62,000 nucleotides of DNA, taken from contig CM055092.1 in NCBI GenBank assembly GCA_029204225.1, positions 77,540,201 through 77,602,200 on the forward strand. The letters are read 5' to 3'. This document shows, one piece after another, positions 33,352-44,140 of the stretch (positions within the stretch are counted from its first letter, which is position 1; every line of letters begins with the position of its first letter). Position numbers and translations under genes: made by a program. The notes below the pieces were generated by a model that made no database searches, was not told where the DNA came from, and worked only from the letters and a program-made list of their open reading frames with translations. The stretch comes from Diphasiastrum complanatum (taxonomy: Eukaryota; Streptophyta; Lycopodiopsida; Lycopodiales; Lycopodiaceae).

Positions 33352-34545
33352 ATGGACATTTCTGATATTCAGATCCTCAACTATATGGAGGCACTCCCAC
33401 TTAGGACCTATCCGCAACATGCTTCAAAGGTGGAACCAGTTGCCAAGGTTGCAATTGAAAAGCCTGAGACAAAATTCTACCGTTCCAAATGCCCACACTA
33501 TCCATGGGATCTCTTTGAGGAGGAGGCTATCTTTCAAATTGGTGACGAGATCTTCCATGACATACCAACTGTCCCTCATCCACACACCTCTCCACCACCG
33601 AAATTTCAATCACGTGGTCATACTATGAAAGAGAAAATGAAAAACCCACTTCAAATTCAACTGCCGGGTGACATCACCATTGTTCGAGAAGTTTCCGAGA
33701 TTGCCTCTAGTCCTACACCAGTCCCCGAAAATTTTCAAGCACCATCCCGACAAGAGAAAGGCAAGGCCTCCCTCGAATCTCTAGCCCATGATGTTCCTGC
33801 ATACTCTCAGGACTCTATGATAGAGGATGTCACAATCCAATTACCCCAAGCTCAATGTGAGCCAACTAGTAATTCACCCTACGAAGGCCCTGCACAAACC
33901 ATAACCCTTTCCCTGAGTGAGCCAAATGAAACCAACGAATATCTTGTCCACGTCAGAGCTCATCTCAATCGCGAACAACGTAGACGGCTTGAAAGGCTCT
34001 TGCAAAAATATCGACATGTCTTTGCCTGGACCTATAAAGACATGAAAAGCATCTCACCCCAAGTAACTATGCATCGTATCCCGCTTAAAGCAGGTGCAAG
34101 ACCCATTACGAGTCGTCCATACAGATGCAATCCCATCTATAAGGCCAAGATCAAAGAAGAATTACAATGCCTCTTAGATGCGGGAGTTATCTATGAAATT
34201 GAGCATATTGAGTGGGTCTCCCCAATTGTCATCGTCCCCAAGAAAAATGGAAAACTCCGAATCTGTGTCGATTTTAAGAAACTTAATGCCGTCACTGAAC
34301 ATGATCATTTTCCATTACCTTTTGGAGAATCCATCTTAGAAAATCTAGCAAGAAATGAGGCTTACTCCTTCTTAGATGGCTTTAGCGGATACAATATGAT
34401 CCAAATCGCTGAAGAAGATCAACACAAAGCCGCTTCTGCCATAGAATGGAGAACCTTCTATTGGAAAGTCATGCCCTTTGGTCTGCAATGCTCCTGGCAC
34501 CTTCCAACGTGTTATGCAAGCGACCTTTTCTCATTAGATGAGTGA
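33352..34545 (+). pseudogene. Gypsy-II linker and RT N-terminal half
   Basis: RT fingers and palm: HRIPLKAGARPITSRPYRCN, WVSPIVIVPKKNGKLRICVD, FKKLNAV, FLDGFSGYNMIQIAEED and VMPFGLQCS. A frameshift just after MPFGLQC (about 34490) moves the rest into another frame. Confidence 0.9.
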
Positions 34546-35170
34546 TACCTTAGAAGTTTACTTGGATGATTTAGGAACACATTCCGAAGAAATACGCCAT
34601 CTGTCTGTGCTCGAAATTTTTTTTATCCAATGTCAACGCTTCGGCATCTCTCTTAATCCTGAAAAATGCCAGATTTGGATAACCCATGGTATTGTGTTAG
34701 GACATATTATCTCACGAAATGGCATTGCCATTGACCCTGAAAAGATCCTTATCATTCAAAATCTACCGGAACCGCGTACGATATGTGAAGTTTACTCTTT
34801 CCTTGGCCACGACAACTACTATCGGTGCTTTATTTTTTATTTCGCTAATAAAGCACGCTTAATCTACAAAGTAGTCATAGTTCCCAAATGGACGGATGAA
34901 CAACGCGTCGTCTTTAATCGACTCAAAGAAGCCCTTACCAATGCACCAATCCTCCGGGCTCATGATTATTCTAAAGAATTCCATGTGCAAACCGATGCAT
35001 CCAAGTATGCCATTGGAGCAGTGCTCACCCAACCGGGAGAATTCAAAAAGGACTACCCAATCCATTTTCTTAGTCGGCAATTGATACCTGCTGAAGTCAA
35101 TACCACTACCGAATGTAAAACCTTGGCAATGGTATATGCGGTTCATAAGTTTTGCCATTATCTTCTATGA
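34538..35170 (+). pseudogene. Gypsy-II RT C-terminal half and RNase H
   Basis: Holds the catalytic VYLDDLGTHS (YLDD variant), GISLNPEKCQIW, then RNase H start FHVQTDASKYAIGAVLTQPG. It ends at a TGA near 35168 (CHYLL then stop), inside RNase H. Confidence 0.9.
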
Positions 35171-36376
35171 AAAGTCTTTGCGTTCTTCACTGATCATCAA
35201 GCATTGTTGTATCTCATCAACAAGACCTGCACCACAGGCCGTATTACTAGATGGATCCTATTACTACGAGAATTTGAGTTTAGGATCATGGTTCGTAAGG
35301 GAGTTCAGCATTTTCTAGCAGACCATCTATCCCGAATCCCTAACCTTCCTATCCCTGATCAAGGCATCAACAATGATTTACCAGATGCAATTACAGAATA
35401 TTTAACTTCAGGACAGATGGATCCTTCCTTTTCTAAACCTGAACAACGTGCATTGGTCCTCAAAACTAAACCTTATACGTTAATTGCAGGACAACTCTAC
35501 AAGCAAGGTTTAGATGGAATTATCCGACGATGTCTTATTGAAGGTGAAATACCCTCTGTAATTTCCCTCACTCATGAAGGTATTGGTGCAGGCCGTTTCT
35601 CTTCTGAAACAACTGCTAAGAAAATCCTCTTGGCCGGTTTTTGGTGGCCAACACTCTTCAAGGATACGCACAATTACACTAAGGCTTGTGATGTCTGCCA
35701 ATGCACAAAACGCTTTCAAAAAACAGACTACATGCCTTTACACCCCGTACCCACTGATCAAGCTTTCCAAAAATGGAAAATTGATTATGTCGGACCTATT
35801 AGTCCTGTTGCTCGACACACACAATCCCGTTACATCATAGTAGCTACAGACTATTGCACCAAATGGGCTGAAGCAAGAGCTGTTCGCAATGCTGATGCTC
35901 GTTCTACCGCCAAATTTTTCTATGAACAGGTTATAGTTCGTTTCGGATGTCCTCTAGAGTTTATCAGTGATAGGGGTACACATTTTCTTAACTCTATCAT
36001 AGCAGATCTTCTTTCCAAATTTTTTGTGGTACATCACAAAAGTTCCCCATACTATCCATGCTGCAATGGCCAGGCAGAATCCACCAATAAAATCCTATGT
36101 GGAATTCTCACCAAAACCATCAAATCCAGCCGATCTGATTGGGAACTCAAACTCCATGCTGCTCTCTGGGCTTATCGCACCACCCCGAAGCGAGCTACAG
36201 GCTTAACCCCTTTCCAGCTCACATATGGCCAAGAAGCCGTTATGCTTGTGGAATTCCATATCCCCTCCCTTCGAGTAGCCTATAACCTTGAGCTTGATAC
36301 TCATCAGAATCTAGCAAACAAGTTATTCCATCTGGAGCAACTTTGTGAAACACGACGGATCAGCATCCATGCTTAA
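35171..36376 (+). pseudogene. Gypsy-II RNase H tail and integrase
   Basis: Opens with the RNase H tail (VFFTDHQALLYLINKT just upstream; FLADHLSRIPNL), a zinc-binding region (CDVCQCTKRFQK) and the DDE core (WKIDYVGPISP; ATDYCTKWAEA; SDRGTHFLN; CNGQAESTNK; WAYRTTPKRATGLTPFQLTY). It lacks a chromodomain. Ends at TAA near 36374. Confidence 0.9.
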
Positions 36377-36637
36377 CAAGTCCACAAACGACGACAAAAA
36401 ACATGGCATGATCGATCATTGAAACTTAGAGACTTCCAGGTTGGAGATAAGGTCCTGCTATACCAAGCCAAAGCCTTCAAAGACAAACTGAAAATTTATG
36501 GCCAAGGACCTTACGTCATTAAAAAAATCTTTGCCTCTGGATATGTACAATTCCAAACTCTTCAAGACGACATCCTCGACACTGTGGTCAATGGGAGCCG
36601 ACTGAGAAAGTACAATGAACCCTATTTTTTATCTTGA
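36377..36637 (+). pseudogene. Gypsy-II integrase C-terminal tail
   Basis: After the stop, the same region continues KLRDFQVGDKVLLYQAKAFK and YGQGPYVIKKIFASGYVQFQ, the typical GPY/F module, ending LRKYNEPYFLS. Confidence 0.85.
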
Positions 36638-37317
36638 TATGCATTAGTTGTTTTCTTTCCTATTGTTTTTCTTCCTTTTTTATTGCTTGCATGCCATTTT
36701 GACAACATTTTTGCTGTGCTTTCTTGTTCAAACCATCAAGATACTATCAGATCTGATATACCAACAATCTTCTCTAAGAAAACCACAAAAGTCATTAGTT
36801 TCAGAAGAAATTTTTTCACAACATCTCAGATAGAATTCGCTTGACCTCTTTTTTACAGTGCACGATTCATTTTCGGCCTCCGCGAATTGTCTCAGAGACA
36901 AAATTTTTTAAAAATAGAAAAAAGTAAATTTTTTTCCATCAGATATCCACTATCAGAATTCGCAGAGAATTCGCTGGAGCTCAAAATGATCCTCACGATT
37001 TATCTGCTATCTCTGCGAATTCTGATCAGACACATTTTTGCACTGTCAGACGTTTTTTCTCTTTTGACATAAAAAAATCAATCACAAGAATTCGCGGGCC
37101 TTCAGAACGTTGCCTCAAAATTCGCGACCATCATTACCAAATTGTGGACACTGAGGACGATTTCTGAGTGAAGTTGCCAATTCCTAACAAAAAAAAGTCT
37201 ATATATAGTCCTCCACCTTTCTCTCCACGAGTTCATTTTAGATTGCTGCTCTCGAGTTCATGCCAAAATTTTTCAAATTTTTCAAAATTCTCAGAGCAAT
37301 CTAAAATCACTGCTATC
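36638..37317 (+). other. Gypsy-II spacer rich in AGAATTCGC words
   Basis: AT-rich non-coding spacer. AGAATTCGC, its reverse complement, or close variants recur at least six times between 36830 and 37130. The same words recur in the leader region at 30480-30830. Confidence 0.65.
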
Positions 37318-37866
37318 ATGGCTTCCCGCAATTCCTCGCTCAGCTTGCATCGCCGTAAACCCCCTCGTCCTTATTTAGGGGATATGTTTATGATCTGTAT
37401 CAAGAATTACGCCGAGCAGCTCACCCTGGCCAAGGATATCCTCAAAAACCTTGGCTTTGATCTGACACTTTTTCAAGACCAGCAGAGCGAGAGCCTCATC
37501 CGAGCAGCCTACTCCACCTATTCGAATGAATTCCAAACTTTTCGGATTACATCCAGCTATATCAACGTCTCTCTTGGGGATCTCCAGAGCATTGGCTTCC
37601 CTAATCTCGGAGAGAGAATCTATGGAAATGGCACCAGCTATGATGCCAAGTACTTCACAAAGTTTCTGACAGAGGACGACAAAACCATTGCCCAAACCAA
37701 CGACGAGATCGCTTTCCGCCTCATCATGGATCCCCATCTACGAGCCGGCTCAGAATTCCTCGTCACCATGGTCGAAGTGCATACTGTCAAGATGGATCGC
37801 ATACCACCGAGCGACTTCTTTTCTTTGACCCTCACCATGGACGATCCCACTCAAAATTATAAGTGA
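37318..37866 (+). CDS. unidentified ORF downstream of Gypsy-II pol
   Basis: Intact 182-codon frame starting MASRNSSLSLHRRKPPRPYL. The ATG at 37318 is chosen because it follows a pyrimidine/A-rich leader; an in-frame open stretch begins at 37168. It looks globular and soluble: no signal peptide or membrane helix is evident, with mixed Asp/Phe/Leu content (SYINVSLGDLQSIGFPNLGE; SEFLVTMVEVHTVKMDRI). Athila/Tat elements are known to carry extra ORFs after pol, some env-like; nothing here shows an envelope protein. It is the only long unbroken frame in this element. Confidence 0.6.
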   Translation: MASRNSSLSLHRRKPPRPYLGDMFMICIKNYAEQLTLAKDILKNLGFDLTLFQDQQSESLIRAAYSTYSNEFQTFRITSSYINVSLGDLQSIGFPNLGERIYGNGTSYDAKYFTKFLTEDDKTIAQTNDEIAFRLIMDPHLRAGSEFLVTMVEVHTVKMDRIPPSDFFSLTLTMDDPTQNYK

Positions 37867-38256
37867 GCTGAGAAGGTAGCAGAGAAGCTATGCGGAGCTC
37901 TGAAAGCCTGAAAACCAACTACCAAATGTGGGTATCTCCTCCACATGTTGGTCACCAAACAATTGGGGTCTTAGGCGGCAGCCGCCATCAAGGAGCTGGA
38001 TGCTGTTTATTCCAGCACAAAAAAGCAAGCCACCCCCCAACCGACAGCCGAACTGGTCTCACCAGCCCCACGTACTAAGAAGCAGAAAGGGAAGACGATC
38101 AGCACAAAAGCCGATGTCCCTCATGACATTCTATCCAGCGACATCGGGGTGGAATATGGAGAGCCTTAAACCATCTCAGGTCCCAAAGGAGGTCCTAGAG
38201 TAGCAGACGACCTTACTTCACAAGGTCCAGCAACGTAGACAAGCAGTAGCGGTTAC
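37867..38256 (+). other. Gypsy-II remnant before repeat R
   Basis: Short broken frames and no LTR. The boundary with repeat R is sharp at CGATTAAAAATTTTGAG (38257). Confidence 0.5.
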
Positions 38257-38923
38257 CGATTAAAAATTTTGAGACCTTCATTTTGAGCAAGTTATATATA
38301 AGATATGATGTGTCAAACATGTGAGGGTACTGATGAAACTTTCAATATTTTCCTATATGGGACTATATTATTGTAAATTTTACAAGCAATATTTTGCCTG
38401 TCTGATTTTACAAAAATTCTATATGATTATAGAAACATGCCCATAATTTATTTTTTGAATTTTGAGGTCTATAGAAATAGATACGTGCATCCAAAGTGAC
38501 CCATTTAAGTGTTGATAAAAATCACCAAACTGGAAGTATCATATTTGAGTGTATAACACCATGATTTTCACAATATTTTTTGGGTTGTCTTTAAAAAGTA
38601 TTATATGACTATAGAAACATGTCTCTCAAATCTTTTTCAATTTGGAATTATATAGAGATAGATATGTGCATCTAAAGTTACCCATGTCAAGTGCTAAAAA
38701 GTTGCAGCTCTTTTGGAGGTGCAACGCTTTCTTTGACTATCTACTTTCAAAAATCCTTTATGACCATAGAAACATGTCTATAATTTTTTTTTAAAATTTG
38801 GAGTCCTATATAGATATATACGTGCACCTAAATTTACCCACGTGACGTGCTAAAAAGTGCTGAAAATTGATGAATTTTGGGATAAATTGCCATCAATTGA
38901 GAGAAAAAAAAAATTAAGTCTTC
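38257..38923 (+). repeat. repeat R copy 2
   Basis: 667 bp, direct copy of 21505-22195, with the same internal units. The first roughly 130 bp seen upstream of R in copy 1 (from CACTAGA) are missing here, so this copy is truncated on the left at the Gypsy-II junction. Confidence 0.85.
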
Positions 38924-39568
38924 GGATAACACAATGAAGAGTCAAGTCTAGTTCCACATACAATTGAAAGATTGAAAGTAATGATTTTGAGGAGCCTAAC
39001 TTTATAACAATTGTTTTAGGAGTTTTTATGACATTTGTGTAAGCCATACTTTTGACAAAATATCAACTAATATTTGTAATCATTGTATATTTGTTCCCAT
39101 AATTCAATAAAACAAAGACCATTAAATTATTATCAAAATCAATTGGTATCATAAAATTTTGAGTTGAAAATACCCAAACTTAACATGTATCATATATATG
39201 TGAGAATCACCCCACATTTCTATAAGCTAGCTTTCAAAGTCACGTATCATGAATCACTGCCAGCTGTATCATTCCTACAGTCCTCCAGAATGTAGACAGG
39301 CACTGCCGATCTACGTTTTAAATTACCACAACATTCAACAGAATTCAAACCAAGGTGCGGAATTAAATTAACAAGTGAATCAAACACACGAATAGCAACA
39401 GCCTAATTTACATTCAAGATCAGACATGATAAGAGTGATATGTGCGCAACCGCTACAAAATCATCTATTGATTTTCAATCATTTAATGACATGTTATGTC
39501 TCGTCAAGTGACCAAGGGTTTTATGCACACTTTGGTACGCATGCGCACAAAAGTGTGCTAAAAACAAC
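38924..39568. other. AT-rich, probably interior of the R-carrying element
   Basis: Diverges from copy 1 right after ATTAAGTCTTC. No coding domain. It runs to the TCTAGTG terminus. Confidence 0.4.
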
Positions 39569-39575
39569 TCTAGTG
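39543..39575 (+). mobile_element. possible transposon right terminus, TCTAGTG then TTAA
   Basis: GCACAAAAGTGTGC (hairpin) then ACAACTCTAGTG, followed by TTAA. It mirrors the left terminus at 21374. The two ends probably belong to two different copies of one family. Confidence 0.35.
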
Positions 39576-40905
39576 TTAAATGCCAGATAGTGTACTACAT
39601 TGGCCTCACATTAATGTATCATCAATGATTTAGTCCATGGATACTAATGATTATAATCGATGGATTATGCATATGAGAAATTGGTTATGAAATGGATGTT
39701 GATGAATGCTAGTTGAAAAGGACAATTCAAATGATGTATGTACATGGACTGGGTAGATAAACAAATTGGTGTGGTTGCATGTAGGATGATGGTCCTTGGA
39801 TACAAGAACACTCTCTTGAAATTCTAATTAGTAGTGATATGTGTATATGATTCAAAGTGTGGTAATGTATTTAATATGGACAGGCTTTTAACAATCATGT
39901 ATGACAAAATATATTTTATGAGACTTGCTCATCACCTCAAACTTTGAAATCACGATGACGTGATTTGTCTTCCTACAATAGATTTTTTAAGCTTAATTGC
40001 ATAAGAGCTTGTTGACTAGTCTTCAAACTATGAAATAATGCCTCTTAATCAATGCTAGTAATTAATGCATCTTTTTTTCAATGCTTGCTTCTTCAATTCA
40101 TGTCCGAATCCTTAAAATGATGCAAAGTTATTTGGCTATTGTGTATACTAATTAGGATGTCAACTTACAAAGATACACCTCATATGAACAACTACAAATG
40201 TTTTAGGGTAAAGAAAACAATGATGCTTTATTTATGAACAATGTGATTTGTCTTTTTATAAGAAGAAAAAAATATCTTTGAAAATTGTATGTGATAAGTA
40301 TGACATTTGTTTTAAGGTGTCAATGTTAGAATATACCCATGTCCACTTTATAAAGAAAAAGAGAAGAATTTTGAGATATCATGCTATGGAGGAACAAGAG
40401 AGAAAAATGAAAACTGAGCAATTAATAAGTTTGTCCTCATCATCTCAAGTTCCTTTAATGGAGCATATGATCCACTAGAGGTAGCTATTGTATCTACAAC
40501 TAGTATAATGTTGAGTGTATATAGGTACCAATGCAAACTTCGTTACAATAAAATATCTATTATTAATACTTGCGACATTGATACCTATATACAAACAATG
40601 CAAATGTTCAAATCTCAACAACAAAGGGAAGATTATAATGAAACATATGTAGAAGTATGGAGAGTAATTGAAGAGGCCATAATTGCAAAGGTACATTATC
40701 TAGCCAATAGAGGATGATGAGTTCTTTCGTATGTGCTAAGGAGTTTAATTAAGTCTTGAGCTTCGAATATTCAACACCTACATTGTATGAAATACATTAC
40801 GACTTGTATCATTGTTTGCTCTTGCATATAAATACTTCAATACCAAGGCATAAGTCTTGCGGAATTCATACAATAAGAAATATTGATATTGGATCTTCGC
40901 TAGCA
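39576..40905. other. AT-rich intergenic, no gene seen
   Basis: Contains short open frames at 40248-40478, 40508-40717 and 40756-40950 that resemble no family I know; the middle one has a charged, helical look (MQMFKSQQQREDYNE) and could be a TE relic. The Helitron begins after base 40905. Confidence 0.45.
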
Positions 40906-41059
40906 TCTATATTATATAAAAGACTAGTGCTTCGCGGGCTGCCCGCTTGAGCTGCTCGGAACTGCTCCTTTTTTGGAATTTCTTTCCCTCTTCTCTCTCG
41001 CCGCGGGCAAACGTACTTCTAGAGCCATGCCGCTTGGACAAAGACACAAACATGGACAA

Positions 41060-41475
41060 TTGCTTCGAACAAATGCTTTCTACAACAACGAGGAAATATT
41101 TCTTCGAGAATCTATAAGCAACGCATCAGATGTACGCATATGATTGACAAACGCATTGGGCTTTCTTACTTAGTACGAAACTGATGTAATGATTGGGTCT
41201 TTAATGCTATTTTCCTTGTATTGCAGGCGCTGGGGACAAGATCCACTTTGAGAGACTGACAGATAAAAGCAAACTAGATGGACAACCAGAATTCTTCATT
41301 CACATCATTCCTGACAAAAGCACCAACACTCGCACTATTATTGACAGCGGGATTGGAATGACCAAAGCAGGTGAGCCTTGCTTTTGATTTCTTAGTTTTG
41401 CTCTACAGTTTTAGCATAACTGTTCAATCTCATTTGTATGTTTGCTGTGATTGTCAGGTCTGGTGAACCTAGCAT
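41060..41475 (+). pseudogene. captured HSP90 fragment (three exon pieces)
   Basis: Piece 1 ends EEIFLRESISNASD at 41131 with donor GTACGC. Piece 2 (41227-41370) encodes [19 protein letters not shown] and [12 protein letters not shown], the HSP90 N-terminal ATP-binding region, and has a 2-bp insertion after GCGCTG that breaks the frame. Piece 3 starts at 41458 (LVNLA) and fades into PPR sequence near 41475. Introns keep GT/AG, so genomic DNA rather than mRNA was captured. Confidence 0.88.
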
Positions 41476-41895
41476 GTGCCAACCTAGCAGTAGCAGCCCT
41501 GGAACAGCAAATAGCTTCACTCCGAGATCATAAAACGAGGCTTTCAGTCGGATGTAGTTGTAGGCAGCACCCTTGTTGACATGTATGCCAAATGCAGGTG
41601 CACAGAGGACGCCCGTGAGCTGTTCGATAACATGAGTGAACCAGATGTGGTTTCATGGAATATGATGATTGCGGGATATGCATTGAATGGGATTGGCAAG
41701 GAGGCCCTTGCTCTATATGAGCAAATGAAACAGGAAGGCATGCAGCCAAACAATGTCACGTTTCTTCTTCTCCTAAACACATGTGCCAGCCTAGCTGCCC
41801 TCGAACAGGGCAGACAGCTCCACTCCCAGATCATAAGAAGAGGCTTTCAATCAGATGTGGTTGTGGGGGACGCCCTTGTTGACATGTATGCGACA
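41474..41895 (+). pseudogene. captured PPR fragment (PLS-type repeats)
   Basis: Encodes VDMYAKCRCTEDARELF, DVVSWNMMIAGYALNGIGKE, CASLAALEQGRQLHSQIIRR and DALVDMYA. These are organelle RNA-editing or splicing factor type PLS repeats. It is partial, has no start or C-terminal E/DYW domain, and is frame-shifted at its left end. It joins an intron piece of GAPN at about 41895. Confidence 0.9.
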
Positions 41896-41914
41896 TTTTC
41901 ACCTTTGAATGCAG

Positions 41915-42082
41915 GAGTATAGAAGAGAGGGCAATCTAATCTGGCCTTTGTTAGTGGATCACGTAAGGCCTGATATGCGGCTAGCTTGGGAAGAGCCTTT
42001 TGGTCTCGTACTGCCTGTTATTCGTATCAGCACAGCTGAAGAGGGTATACATCACTGTAACACAAATAATTTTGCGCTTCAG
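41915..42082 (+). pseudogene. captured GAPN (ALDH11) exon A
   Basis: Exactly 56 codons between acceptor GAATGCAG and donor CTTCAG|GTATTG. Encodes EYRREGNLIWPLLVDHVRPD and WEEPFGLVLPVIRIST and ends HHCNTNNFALQ, matching the C-terminal part of plant NADP-dependent non-phosphorylating glyceraldehyde-3-phosphate dehydrogenase. WEEPFGPV is usual; the P-to-L change is one sign of decay. Confidence 0.88.
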
Positions 42083-42208
42083 GTATTGATAATAGCACCA
42101 CTTAGTTTAGAGGCAGTTTGTTTCAGTATTAAAGGAATTGTCTTATATTTTAAAGTTTGTTATATCTGAAATTCTAATATTTTGGAATGGCTTGGATGCT
42201 TATTATAG

Positions 42209-42318
42209 GGTTGTGTCTTCACGAGAGATATGAAACAAAGCCATTTTGATAAGTAATGCAATGGAAATGGGAACAGTGCAAATTAACTCTGCTCATGCAC
42301 GTGGACCTGATCATTCAA
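42209..42318 (+). pseudogene. captured GAPN exon B
   Basis: Acceptor TTATAG|GGTTGT. Encodes GCVFTRD, then after a frameshift AILISNAMEMGTVQINSAHA and RGPDHS, collinear with the GAPN C-terminus. It breaks off at a GTAATA that could be a donor or a capture boundary. Confidence 0.87.
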
Positions 42319-42392
42319 GTAATAACTCTTTACCTGTTTAAATGGTTTTATGTGTTGAATGCTACTGTTCTTCTTATAAAGAATCCATGTCC

Positions 42393-42597
42393 GGCTGCAC
42401 AGAGGACGCTATTCGACAACATTAGTGAACGGAATGTGGTTTCATGGAATGCGATGATTGCGGGATATGCACACAATGGCCTTGCCCAGGAGGCCCTTGT
42501 TCTGTTTGAGCAAATGCAGAGGGAAGGCATGAAACCTACTGAGGTCACATATATTAGTGTTCTTTCTACATATATCACTATTCACCTACCTTCTTGA
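42393..42597 (+). pseudogene. second captured PPR fragment
   Basis: Encodes AQRTLFDNISERNVVSWNAM, IAGYAHNGLAQEALVLFEQM and QREGMKPTEVTYISVLS, then a stop. It parallels the first PPR fragment (shared ACAGAGGACGC start). It may be another repeat of the same gene or an internal duplication split by the GAPN piece. Confidence 0.87.
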
Positions 42598-43456
42598 GGT
42601 ACCTTATTATACCATACCTAGTGCGGCAAATAGCTCAAATATTTTTCTTATGGTTTTCCGATTAGTTTGATGGACTTTATGTTTCAGGTTCGAAGGATGG
42701 AAACAACTGATACTGAAATTCTGTTCACGCTATGCACCTAAAATAACTAACCGTTCCGAGCTGTTTATTTTTTTAAAGAACCATTGAAGGATTTCATCAC
42801 ATTTTTTGAGCTTTAATAGAAATTTATTTCATGGTGGGATCGTCCCCTCCATAAAATACAATCAGGGAATTAAATGCCAATAAAGTTTTTATCTACACAA
42901 ATTTCAAAAATAGATGAAAGGGTAGAACGAGGAATCGGGGACAAGGCCAGAGAGAGAGAGAGAGATGCGAAGGGAGAGGGAGCGGGTACGGGGAAGGAGG
43001 GAGAAAAGGATGGGGAAGGGAGGAGCGGGGAGCATTGTACCCCATCCCCCCTCCCACCTTTTCTTTGAATTTTTTTTTCATTTTGGGGCCCAATCAATCT
43101 CTTTCTCTCTCTCTCAAACCCCTCTTTTTCAGGGTACTATAATCTCATGTAGCCTTGCACCTAACCATGGCCACATTGGACTTTGGCCCGCCATTGGACT
43201 TCGGTCCGCATTCCGTTCCCGACGCACCCCACACTCCACTAAACTCCGTGATTCCCCCCTCCACAATCCATCCAAAACAACCCCCACCAAAGGATCGACG
43301 AACAAATTTTGGCCACATCTATATGTTTGCTTTCAACAGGCACACCCCCGTCAACTACCATCGGCTTTCTTCCTAAACCATCCACCGCTATCCTAATCAT
43401 CGGCCGTCACCCAAATCGTCCACCCTCGCCCGTCAACGACGGGCACACTTCGCTAG

Positions 43457-44040
43457 TTAGATATTAATATTGTTGATGATGGCTTGATAATGGTTACACA
43501 CATCACTTGGATATCACATAATCCTCCACAATTCATGTGGATTTTATGCACCTTTCCACCACACGAGGACTTTATCCATCACACCACACTTCACATGGAT
43601 TTTGCACTCTCTCTACACATGATGTGAATTGCACCTCTCATTTTGCCAATGTAGATATTTCATAGTACCCACCCCAATAAGAAAAAGAGCCTAATGTACA
43701 CATGTCTTCCATCTACCTTGCAAGTCACAATTAGCTCTATTGATAGAAGTAGATATTCGTGTTGGTTTGCTTCATTGCTATATGCAATACATGGTTCTCA
43801 TTTTTGGGTACATGATTGAGCCCTTGCGATCTTTCGTAATGTTAGTTTTGGCTTATTCAATATGTGACTAGCATTGATGTCCCCACCGATTACCCTTGGC
43901 TTGACTATTGTTTTGAAGAACACACCCTAGGAACTACAAAGATATATATGTCATGGTAATTAAATTCATCAAATCAAGAAAAGAGTTGCTTGTCAACCAT
44001 AGCTGTAGTTGTCTTTTGCCTAGATTTGTACAAAAAGGGT
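43457..44040. other. AT-rich, no gene seen
   Basis: Right flank of the Helitron, continuous in character with sequence left of 40905. A short repeated theme around CACATGGATTTTGCAC/ATGTGGATTTTATGC occurs at 43530-43600. Confidence 0.4.
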
Positions 44041-44061
44041 TTCCGCAAAAAAAAAAAAATT

Positions 44062-44140
44062 GCGATCCGGGTCGCGGATCGCTGACGTTCCGGATCGCGC
44101 GATCCGGAACGTTTTTGCAGCGGATCGCGATCCGCTGCAA
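44062..44140. repeat. three consecutive GC-rich palindromes
   Basis: 44062-44082 is a hairpin with 8-bp arms (GCGATCCG / CGGATCGC). 44085-44112 is a perfect 28-bp palindrome (half ACGTTCCGGATCGC). 44115-44140 is a perfect 26-bp palindrome (half TTGCAGCGGATCG). All share GGATCGC/GCGATCC words. The cluster follows a run of 13 A (44048-44060 approx.) and sits in AT-rich DNA. No known plant element is recognised. Confidence 0.95.

Larger units (their letters stand above)
29272..38256 (+). mobile_element. Gypsy-II: large non-chromodomain Gypsy element with extra ORF
   Basis: About 9 kb of plus-strand Ty3/Gypsy sequence: LTR-like region, PBS, gag with zinc knuckles, protease, RT with YLDD, RNase H, integrase without chromodomain, then an additional ORF. 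The PBS (TGGCGCCGTTGCCG) and layout point to the Athila/Tat branch. It interrupts Copia-2 and is itself truncated at 38256 by repeat R, so no 3' LTR is present. Numerous stops and frameshifts make it inactive. Confidence 0.85.
40906..43456 (+). mobile_element. non-autonomous Helitron with three captured host genes
   Basis: The 5' end is A|TCTATATTATATAAAAG and the 3' end is CTAG|T: Helitrons start TC, end CTRR and insert between A and T. The 3' end has a perfect 7-bp hairpin (GCCCGTC, loop AAC, GACGGGC; 43428-43444) exactly 8 nt before CTAG. Near the 5' end is the palindrome GCGGGCTGCCCGC (40935-40947). Inside lie intron-containing fragments of HSP90, a PPR gene and GAPN, all on the plus strand. 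There is no Rep/helicase, so it was moved in trans. Total 2,551 bp. Confidence 0.9.

Noticed and set aside
42870-43396. Open frames with Arg/Glu- and Pro/Ser-rich content on both strands
   Set aside because: Low-complexity GA/CT-rich sequence inside the Helitron; overlapping frames on both strands are open, which marks composition bias rather than coding.
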